Of a DNA stretch of 53,053 nucleotides, positions 27,677 through 33,971 are shown one piece after another. The notes below the pieces were generated by a model. That model did no database searches, was not told the DNA's origin, and was given only the letters and a program-made list of their open reading frames with translations. Positions within the stretch are counted from its first letter, which is position 1, and each line of letters starts with the position of its first letter. Both the position numbers and the translations under genes were made by a program. Source of the DNA: JALONO01 sp038209965 (GTDB taxonomy: Bacteria > Bacteroidota > Bacteroidia > Cytophagales > Thermoflexibacteraceae); NCBI GenBank assembly GCA_038209965.1, contig JBBQXF010000017.1, positions 1-53,053 on the forward strand, in the 5' to 3' direction.

Positions 27677-28420
27677 ATGTCTGCTTATTACCTCTACGGC
27701 ATTACGCCCGCCCAGCCCGAAACCGCCCTTGGCCCAGTGGGGCTAGGCAACAGTGAAGTTTCCTATGCCACTTTTGGCCCCTTGTCCGTTGCCCTGAGTT
27801 CCCAAGAGTTGGAGGGCCGCGTGCCCAACTCCCGCGACAATATGCTGGCCCACCAGCGCACGATCGAGAAGATCATGGAAAGTACCACCGTATTGCCCGT
27901 TGCTTTCGGCACCGTAGTGGCTGATTTGGCGGCAGTGGAAAAATACCTCAGCGACCAATCCGCCACGTACTTGGCCACCCTGCAACGGATCGAGGGCAAA
28001 GTGGAACTGGGCCTCAAAGGGCTTTGGGCCGATCTGCCCGCCATTTTTGCCCAAGTGTCAGAACAAGATCCCCAAGTGAGTGCCGCCAAACGCGAGGCCC
28101 TGGCCGCCCAAGCCCAAGGTGGCAACGTGCAGCCCTACCTGATCGAAGTGGGCAAACTGGTGGGGGAAGCCTTGCAAGCCCGCAAAGAAGCCGAGGCCGA
28201 ATCAGTGGTGGAAACCCTCAAGGGCGGGGCCATCGATTTCCGGCTGAACAAGACCCTGACCGATGCCATGTTTATCAATGCCGCGTTTTTGGTGGAAAAA
28301 TCCCAAGAGGCCGCTTTCGATGCAAAGGTCAACGATCTGGCCGCGGCCATGCCCCATGTCAAGTTCAAGTACGTTGGCCCGCTGGCCCCGCATAATTTTA
28401 TCCAACACCCGGCCGAATAG
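27677..28420 (+). CDS. gvpF: GvpL/GvpF-family gas vesicle protein
   Basis: The 247-residue protein begins MSAYYLYGITPA at the ATG at 27677; a TTG two codons earlier is less likely. MLAHQRTIEKIMESTTVLPVAFGTV and the C-terminal FKYVGPLAPHNFI are characteristic of the GvpF/GvpL family. These are minor gas vesicle proteins needed for assembly, thought to bind the GvpA shell subunit. The middle contains a charged helical region (QARKEAEAESVVETLKGG). No gvpA, gvpN or gvpG occurs in the window; the only other Gvp-type gene is the next one. It may belong to a split cluster or may have been reused. Confidence 0.9.
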   Translation: MSAYYLYGITPAQPETALGPVGLGNSEVSYATFGPLSVALSSQELEGRVPNSRDNMLAHQRTIEKIMESTTVLPVAFGTVVADLAAVEKYLSDQSATYLATLQRIEGKVELGLKGLWADLPAIFAQVSEQDPQVSAAKREALAAQAQGGNVQPYLIEVGKLVGEALQARKEAEAESVVETLKGGAIDFRLNKTLTDAMFINAAFLVEKSQEAAFDAKVNDLAAAMPHVKFKYVGPLAPHNFIQHPAE

Positions 28421-28574
28421 TTGGTCGGATGGATCCTTGGCTGGCTGGGCCGTAATGGATCCAGCGCTCTGGATCGGCCCAAAACAAGCGGCGGTTCAGA
28501 ACCAATCACCAACTGGGATCATTCGTTTTTCGGGAACAAACAGCGCCCACGCGGTTTTACCGTTCAAAAATACC

Positions 28575-28582
28575 TAGCTTTG
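28575..28582 (+). promoter_or_regulatory. Candidate -7 element (TAGCTTTG) before the Gvp fusion gene
   Basis: TAGCTTTG fits TAnnTTTG and lies 26 bases before the ATG at 28609. A TTTTACC stretch at about 28555 could serve as the -33 box. Confidence 0.35.
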
Positions 28583-28608
28583 TCCATACTGCCGATCAAC
28601 CCATTGCC

Positions 28609-29148
28609 ATGCACCAGCCCAACACTGCCAAACTAGCCGACATCTTGGATCGTGTCCTGGCCAAGGGGGTTGCCGTCACGGGCGATGTGACGCTGTCGGT
28701 GGCCGACGTGGATCTGGTGTACTTGGGCCTGCGGCTGATGCTCTCGTCAGTGGGCACCCTCGAGCGGGAAGCAGGGGCCACCACCATCACCTACCCCCTT
28801 TTGACCCCCACCGAAGAACCTGGCCAGCGGCCTTCGCAACAATTACAGGGCCAAGGGCTGGATCGGGCGGCGGCCTTGGCCCCATTGGCCGATCAGCGGA
28901 TCAATGCCGATCCGGAAAATGCCTCCAAAAGCTTGGTGCAGTTGGTGCTCACCATTACCAACCTGCTCCGCGAACTGATGGAGAAGCAGGCCATGCGCCG
29001 GGTGGATTCCGGCCAGCTCACCGATGCCCAAGTGGAGCGGCTGGGCACTACTTTCATGCTCTTGGAGCAGCGGATGCAGGATCTCAAAGACTATTTTGGC
29101 CTCCAAGACCGGGATTTGGATCTGGGTCTGCCCATCGGCGATCTGTAG
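28609..29148 (+). CDS. gvpK: Fusion of a GvpA/J/S-like segment with gas vesicle protein GvpK
   Basis: This 179-residue protein has two parts. Residues 8-50 (LADILDRVLAKGVAVTGDVT then LSVADVDLVYLGLRLMLSSV) match the GvpA/J/M/S pattern, in which a helix with LxDRVLxKG precedes a beta hairpin and a second helix. Residues 100-179 match GvpK: LVQLVLTITNLLRELMEKQA, MRRVDSGQLTDAQVERLG, and a C-terminal LQDRDLDLGLPIGDL. The linker is proline- and glutamine-rich. Anabaena-type GvpK is recalled as having a GvpJ-like segment at its C-terminus, so here the order is reversed. It probably acts in gas-vesicle-like shell assembly, but no shell subunit gene is nearby. Confidence 0.85.
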   Translation: MHQPNTAKLADILDRVLAKGVAVTGDVTLSVADVDLVYLGLRLMLSSVGTLEREAGATTITYPLLTPTEEPGQRPSQQLQGQGLDRAAALAPLADQRINADPENASKSLVQLVLTITNLLRELMEKQAMRRVDSGQLTDAQVERLGTTFMLLEQRMQDLKDYFGLQDRDLDLGLPIGDL

Positions 29149-29246
29149 GCCGCAAGCTCCTAAGTATTTCCACTTAGTTAGTTTACAGTGGTTCTACCAA
29201 TTCATTTTGAGTGCCTTGTGTTATTTCCCGCCCCGATCGACTGACC

Positions 29247-29254
29247 TACTTTTG
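29247..29254 (+). promoter_or_regulatory. Candidate -7 element (TACTTTTG) before the first pseudophosphatase-like gene
   Basis: TACTTTTG fits TAnnTTTG and lies about 80 bases before the ATG at 29335, at the start of the six-gene repeated module. Confidence 0.33.
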
Positions 29255-29334
29255 TGCTCATCCAAGGCTATCCTCAACCAGCATTTTGCGTGGGAACGAG
29301 ATAAGCTTTGCCAGCCCAACGTCAGTGCGATCTT

Positions 29335-30615
29335 ATGAATAAACGCGACCAGCTTCTTGTGCTCAACATCTTGGATTACTTGGCCATTGACGGGGAAAAT
29401 CCCGCCTTGGGGGCGCAGGCCACTAGGCAGTTTAGGCAACTCATTATTGGGCCGTCAGAGACATTGGAACCCCAACTATCGATTGGTCAATCTGAATTGG
29501 CGGAAGAAAACCAAGCCTTGAAAGCCCAAGTCCACCAGCTCGAACAGCAGCTCAAAGTGGTGACCCAGCAAAGTGTCAACCATCAAGAGGCATTTGAGGC
29601 CCAGCGAGACATGGTGCAGATGACAGTCGATTACATGAGCGATTTGTTGGCCAACACCAATGGCGAGAAATTGAGGCTAGAAGACTATTTGGGCAAAATA
29701 CGCCGCCAAGATAGAATCCTCCAAGAACAGGTCGAGTCCTACATCCAGATGTTCCAGATGACGATCGATTACATGGATCGGCAGTCTAAGGCAATGGAGG
29801 AGGAAGTGGCCACCTTGCGCCAAAGCCATCAAGTGGCCCAGAACGATGAGATGGCCGCCTTGCGCAACCAAGTCCAGCTATCCCGGGATGCCATGAGCGT
29901 GGCCAGTGCCTCGCAGGCCCATTTCAACCCGCTGGCCAAGCTCAAATCAATGTTTGCCGATGCGCTCTATGTGGCGCACCCGGAATTTACCAACGGCAAT
30001 GTGTTCTGTGTGACCGAAAAGCTGGGGATTATTTATTTGGCCATGGTCAAAACCTCTTACACTGGCCTGCACGGTGAAACGTTTGCCATGATCTCCAATT
30101 TTTATTTGCAAAACATCATCTCGAACCAAAAATACATCAACTCATCGCGCTTGATCGAGAAGTACAGCGAATTTGTGGCCTCGATGAGCGAACACACCCA
30201 AGCCATTAGCCCGGCCGACATCCAAGTGGCCGTGTGCTTGGTCGATAACCAAAATTGCGAAGTAGAATTCTCCACCACTGGTTTCCCGATCTATACCCTC
30301 GGCAATGGAGCCATTAGTGAGTACTATGGCGGGCTGGTCGGGTCGGGCACCACCAACCTGTCGCAGCCCGGTAATTATAAGGTAAAGAAGCTCCACCTGC
30401 GCAAGGGCAGCTACCTAGTGCTCTCGTCCGAAAGCTTGGATGCCCGCTACGTTGCCTCGCAGGGCAACGAGGTCCGGGAACTTGGCCAAGTGTTACTGGA
30501 GGCGTGCATGGGGCCAGGGAATGCCCAGCCAGCCGGATTGATTGATTTCCTGAACCAGTATCAATTGGAAAAGCTCAACAGCAGTGATTTATTAATTACT
30601 GGAGTTAAGTTTTAA
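29335..30615 (+). CDS. Coiled-coil protein with a degenerate PP2C/SpoIIE-like domain, copy 1
   Basis: This 426-residue protein starts at the ATG at 29335; a TTG at 29308 is possible. Residues ~45-185 are coiled coil and contain two related segments, MVQMTVDYMSDLL and MFQMTIDYMDRQS. Residues ~195-420 follow the SpoIIE phosphatase pattern in order: IIYLAMVKTSYTGLHGETFA where an active enzyme has the DCTGHGVPGA type of motif; ISNFYLQNII; VAVCLVDNQNCEVEFSTTGF; and LRKGSYLVLSSESLDARY where an active enzyme has a DG motif. The usual metal-binding aspartates are missing, so it is predicted to be a pseudophosphatase that binds a partner. A shorter paralog lies at 32019-33086. The fold is assigned by eye. 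Confidence 0.65.
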   Translation: MNKRDQLLVLNILDYLAIDGENPALGAQATRQFRQLIIGPSETLEPQLSIGQSELAEENQALKAQVHQLEQQLKVVTQQSVNHQEAFEAQRDMVQMTVDYMSDLLANTNGEKLRLEDYLGKIRRQDRILQEQVESYIQMFQMTIDYMDRQSKAMEEEVATLRQSHQVAQNDEMAALRNQVQLSRDAMSVASASQAHFNPLAKLKSMFADALYVAHPEFTNGNVFCVTEKLGIIYLAMVKTSYTGLHGETFAMISNFYLQNIISNQKYINSSRLIEKYSEFVASMSEHTQAISPADIQVAVCLVDNQNCEVEFSTTGFPIYTLGNGAISEYYGGLVGSGTTNLSQPGNYKVKKLHLRKGSYLVLSSESLDARYVASQGNEVRELGQVLLEACMGPGNAQPAGLIDFLNQYQLEKLNSSDLLITGVKF

Positions 30616-30678
30616 GCTTATTTAGTCAGGTATATCGTTTTCTAAAATTATTTATTCTCTTTTTTGCCTACACACAAG

Positions 30679-31125
30679 ATGACACCGGCGGACACTCAAT
30701 TATTGGAAGATCAGTTTACCGAGCGCTACGAAGATGCGAATTGCCGGCTTTTTACCAGCAATGAAGGCGACATCGTGCTGGCCGAGATCCTACTGCCCTA
30801 CGTGCCCATTGAGGGCTTTATGACCCTGCTCAAGCAAGTGACCCGTTTGGTGGAGTTTTATGGTGGCCAAAAATTTGTTTTTGATCAGCGCAAATTGATG
30901 GCTTTTCACCAACCTACCGCTGAGTGGTACGATGTGGAATGGAAAAAAGAGATGTACCACAAGTTTGGCTTGGTCAACCACCGCCAACTTTTCTCGGACG
31001 AGCCTTGGTTCCAGAAGTGCGTGGAAGCTGGGCAGGCCCAAATCCGCAAAAACTTCCCCAATGCCATCGTGCACATCATGGAAGTGCGGACCTGCCAAAC
31101 CCTTGGAGATGCCATCAGCAGTTGA
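30679..31125 (+). CDS. Small protein, possibly SpoIIAA/STAS-like, copy 1
   Basis: This 148-residue protein starts MTPADTQLLEDQFTERY, aligned with the start of its paralog at 33110. The pattern of a beta strand (IVLAEILLPYVP), a helix (EGFMTLLKQVTRLVEFYG), a strand ending in KFVFDQRKLMAF, and HQPTAEWYDVEWKKEMYHKF recalls SpoIIAA-like or STAS/SEC14-type domains. Those often follow SpoIIE-like proteins. There is no conserved phosphoacceptor serine that can be named. It lies 63 bases after the first pseudophosphatase-like gene. Function unknown; partner-binding is inferred. Confidence 0.6.
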   Translation: MTPADTQLLEDQFTERYEDANCRLFTSNEGDIVLAEILLPYVPIEGFMTLLKQVTRLVEFYGGQKFVFDQRKLMAFHQPTAEWYDVEWKKEMYHKFGLVNHRQLFSDEPWFQKCVEAGQAQIRKNFPNAIVHIMEVRTCQTLGDAISS

Positions 31126-31203
31126 TCGATGGAATAGCCCATCTGGGCAGAGTGAACCAATCTCACGATTTCAATTGAAGCAGAACTAAAATTAGATGAT
31201 CCA

Positions 31204-31524
31204 ATGAACATCATCAACGACCAAAAGACGAACCGGTTTCTCATCCTATTCTCGCTCTACATCGCCTCCAATGCCGACTATGAGCACGCGATCAATCTCG
31301 AACTGCTGGCCCAGAACCGGGGGCTGGGCAATGCTGCGTTGCGCAAGATCTTCCGCTATTTGGTGGAGGAGCGCTTCATCGAGCCCCGCGAGGAAGGCGG
31401 CACCGAATTTCATGCCGTGCTCACCCACAAGGGCGTGAAAGCAGTGGAAGAAGTCTTTCTGGACAACCAAAAGCAGACGTACTATTTCCCTGCCTATAAA
31501 GAAATGAAGAACAAAGGCAAATAA
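31204..31524 (+). CDS. Small winged-helix-like protein with conserved aromatic tail, copy 1
   Basis: This 106-residue protein has helices around KTNRFLILFSLYIAS and NLELLAQNRGLGNAALRKIF, then YLVEERFIEPREEGG and a short hairpin (TEFHAVLTHKGVKAVEEVF), the layout of a winged helix like those in PadR/MarR-type proteins. The tail is QTYYFPAYKEM. The same tail occurs in the proteins at 31594 and 33650. It may bind DNA or a partner protein. No known family is recognised with confidence. Confidence 0.6.
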   Translation: MNIINDQKTNRFLILFSLYIASNADYEHAINLELLAQNRGLGNAALRKIFRYLVEERFIEPREEGGTEFHAVLTHKGVKAVEEVFLDNQKQTYYFPAYKEMKNKGK

Positions 31525-31593
31525 AACCCCGCTGGCCGGGCAAAAGACTTTTTATTTTTATTCAATTATCTGTAACCACTAATTTTTAATACG

Positions 31594-31917
31594 ATGCAAG
31601 GTTTAATCAAACAGCGCAAATCTGAGCGCTTCACCCTATTGTACATTCTTTACCGCAAGTCTAGCGCAAGCTCCGATTACGCCACCAACCTCCGTGACCT
31701 AGCCAACAACGAAGGCATGGGCTACAAATCCTTCAAAGCCGCCTTTGACTACTTGACCAAAGAGGGTTTGGTGAAAATGCGCACCAATTCGGACGATCCC
31801 GAGCATTTCTATTATGGCTGCATCACCGACGACGGCATCCATGCCGTTGAGGAAACCTTCCGGGATGAAAATATGGAGACTACCTACTTCCCGCCCTTCC
31901 GCGAGATGATGATGTAG
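31594..31917 (+). CDS. Small winged-helix-like protein with conserved aromatic tail, copy 2
   Basis: This 107-residue protein aligns with its upstream neighbour: KSERFTLLYILYRKS, NLRDLANNEGMGYKSFKAAF, YLTKEGLVKMRTN, ITDDGIHAVEETF and tail TTYFPPFREMMM. It has a one- or two-residue insertion in the hairpin. It belongs to neither of the two complete modules and looks like a third paralog from local duplication. Confidence 0.6.
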   Translation: MQGLIKQRKSERFTLLYILYRKSSASSDYATNLRDLANNEGMGYKSFKAAFDYLTKEGLVKMRTNSDDPEHFYYGCITDDGIHAVEETFRDENMETTYFPPFREMMM

Positions 31918-31975
31918 GGAGCTTTGCCTCTCCCACGGCAACGTAAATGTCCAAAATAAAGTAGTAATTTATTGT

Positions 31976-32003
31976 CCCCAGGCGGCCTCAAACCGCCCCG
32001 GGG
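31976..32003. repeat. Hairpin between the two module copies
   Basis: CCCC and GGCGG pair with CCGCC and GGGG around a 7-base loop, with one or two unpaired bases. It sits 16 bases before the second pseudophosphatase gene. There is no T tract, so it may modulate rather than end transcription. Confidence 0.45.
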
Positions 32004-32018
32004 CAACCATTTGGGTCA

Positions 32019-33086
32019 ATGAATCAAACTAAAATGACCGAACGCGACTTACAGTTGATCAGGAACATCGTAAAGTTACTTTCCGATGTGCCCGAAACCA
32101 CCGCTGGAACGAATTGGCCCGCCCCGGCGGAACAGTTGATTCCTGCTGCCCTGCCCGACTTTCGTTTTTCTATGGCTGAAATTGGTACTGGAGCGGCCGA
32201 TCAGCCCGAGCTGGGGATGACAGTTGAGGATCGGCAAGTGATCGAACTGGAAGCCCAACTGGCCCAAACCAAGCTTGATCTGGCCGGGCTGCAAAAAGAG
32301 CACAAGTCCCTATTGCTGCAGTGTGAAGGCCTGCGCGAAGAATCCGAGTCGATGCGGGCCATGTTTGCGATGACCTATGAGTTCATTCAGCAGGCTAACC
32401 CAGCCGCTGATTTGGCCGAAATGGTGACTAGCCTGCGCACTTTGCGCGAGCAGTTCTTCTTCCCGCAAGATAAATTGGCAGCATTGCTGCCTGGCACCCT
32501 GTTCTTGGCCCAAGCCTCGCCCGATGCCCCGGACGGTGTAGCGACTTACCTGATCGAGAAGTTTGGCATCCCGCATCTGGTCGTGGTCACCAATCCTTTT
32601 ACGGGCATTCAAGCGGCCATTTTTAATGTCCTCACCGGGTTTGCGCTCCAACAGATAGTGGCTACCCGCCGCTATGTCAACTCCTCGGAGCTGATAGACG
32701 AGTTCCAGCAGTTTGTTCAGACTGCCTTTAGCCATTTGGAGCATCCAGTTGAGGCTTGTGCGGTCATCGTGGATGGGCAAAACCGCGAACTGGAGTTTTC
32801 CAGCACGGGAGCCGCTTTGTTTACCCGCTCGGGTGGTCAGATCGACCAATATACGGGAGGCTCACCGGTTGGGATGGATCGGGCCAGCGACAAATATATC
32901 ATCCATCGGTTGGCGCTCCGGCCCGGTAGCAGTGCTTTTTTTGGCCTGCCCCTCAAACCGGACATGCTTGGGCAATGGTTGCGCGGGTTGGCCACTGGCG
33001 CAAACTTGGCCCAGCAATTGACCTACTTTGGCCAAGAGGCACAGCCCACCAACAGTGGCTTAGTTTTTATCGGTTTGAATTTTTAA
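32019..33086 (+). CDS. Degenerate PP2C/SpoIIE-like protein, copy 2
   Basis: This 355-residue paralog of the gene at 29335 has a coiled-coil stretch near residues 68-112 (VIELEAQLAQTKLDLAGLQK) with MRAMFAMTYEFIQQ, a match to the repeated segment of copy 1. The C-terminal domain shows HLVVVTNPFTGIQAAIFNVL, FALQQIVATRRYVNSSELI, ACAVIVDGQNRELEFSSTGA and LRPGSSAFFGLPLKPD. Neither acidic motif of active SpoIIE phosphatases is present, and the HG of the first motif is lost too. It has diverged further than copy 1. Expected to be a non-catalytic binding protein. Confidence 0.62.
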   Translation: MNQTKMTERDLQLIRNIVKLLSDVPETTAGTNWPAPAEQLIPAALPDFRFSMAEIGTGAADQPELGMTVEDRQVIELEAQLAQTKLDLAGLQKEHKSLLLQCEGLREESESMRAMFAMTYEFIQQANPAADLAEMVTSLRTLREQFFFPQDKLAALLPGTLFLAQASPDAPDGVATYLIEKFGIPHLVVVTNPFTGIQAAIFNVLTGFALQQIVATRRYVNSSELIDEFQQFVQTAFSHLEHPVEACAVIVDGQNRELEFSSTGAALFTRSGGQIDQYTGGSPVGMDRASDKYIIHRLALRPGSSAFFGLPLKPDMLGQWLRGLATGANLAQQLTYFGQEAQPTNSGLVFIGLNF

Positions 33087-33109
33087 TCAAGACCTAACAC
33101 TTATTTATC

Positions 33110-33559
33110 ATGATGACACCGGCAGATTTGGCGATTTTAGAAGAGCGGTTCACCGAGCGGCACGCAGACCAAACCGGAAGGCTCTACACCGGCAACGACA
33201 GCAACATCATTATCTGTGAATTGTTGCAGCCTTACACGCCCATTGAGGATTTTATGAACATCCTCAAGCAGCAGTCGCGGCTCATTGAAATGTACGGATG
33301 TAACAAATTCATTTTTGACAAGCGCGCAATCCGTGGTTTCCACCAGCCCACTATGGAATGGTACTACCTCACTTGGAAAGTGGAGATGTACCGCAAGTTC
33401 GGTTTGGAGCGCCACCGCAAATTGTTCACCGATGAGGCTTGGTTTCTCAAGTGCATCGAAGCGGGCCGGGCCGAAATCCGCCGCAAAGATCCTGGGTCCA
33501 TTGTCCACACCTTCGACATTCAGGTCTGCAAGACCCTGACCGATGCAGTCAGTCAGTAA
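33110..33559 (+). CDS. Small protein, possibly SpoIIAA/STAS-like, copy 2
   Basis: This 149-residue protein begins MMTPADLAILEERFTERH. It is clearly paralogous to the gene at 30679, sharing LLQPYTPIEDFMNILKQ, KFIFDKRAIRGFHQPTMEWY and EMYRKFGLERHRKLF. It lies 23 bases after the second pseudophosphatase-like gene, the same order as in the first module. Function unknown; the fold suggestion is by eye. Confidence 0.6.
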   Translation: MMTPADLAILEERFTERHADQTGRLYTGNDSNIIICELLQPYTPIEDFMNILKQQSRLIEMYGCNKFIFDKRAIRGFHQPTMEWYYLTWKVEMYRKFGLERHRKLFTDEAWFLKCIEAGRAEIRRKDPGSIVHTFDIQVCKTLTDAVSQ

Positions 33560-33649
33560 GTTGAACCAATGGGCTGGCTTCCATCCAGTTTAGGGGACAG
33601 ATTCGCACCATTCACCGAACCAATCAAGAACATTGAGCTAGTCGCAGTC

Positions 33650-33958
33650 ATGGAAAATATTTTTCAAAACCGGATCAACCGTTTCAACCTGCTGTTGGCA
33701 GTTTACAACGCCACCGATGCATCTTACGAGCAGGCGGTCAATGTGTACACGCTGGCCACCAATGTGGGGCTTAGCGGGGCGCAGTGCCGCAGAGTATTTG
33801 CTTATTTGCTGGAAGAAGGCCTGCTCCGGGCCAATGAAAATGGCGGCGAGTTTTTTGCCAATTTCACCCACAAAGGAACCAAGGCAGTTGAAGAGGTTTT
33901 TATTGACCAATACCAAGCCACCTACTACTTTCCCGCCTACCGGGAAATGAGGAGCTAG
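33650..33958 (+). CDS. Small winged-helix-like protein with conserved aromatic tail, copy 3
   Basis: This 102-residue protein starts at the ATG at 33650 (MENIFQNRINRFNLLLAVYN), aligned with copies 1 and 2. The frame is open upstream to 33569, but that part has no counterpart in the paralogs. It contains VYTLATNVGLSGAQCRRVF, YLLEEGLLRANENGG, FTHKGTKAVEEVF and tail TYYFPAYREM. It ends 13 bases before the GAF/coiled-coil gene. Confidence 0.6.
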   Translation: MENIFQNRINRFNLLLAVYNATDASYEQAVNVYTLATNVGLSGAQCRRVFAYLLEEGLLRANENGGEFFANFTHKGTKAVEEVFIDQYQATYYFPAYREMRS

Positions 33959-33971
33959 GCCACGCACCACC

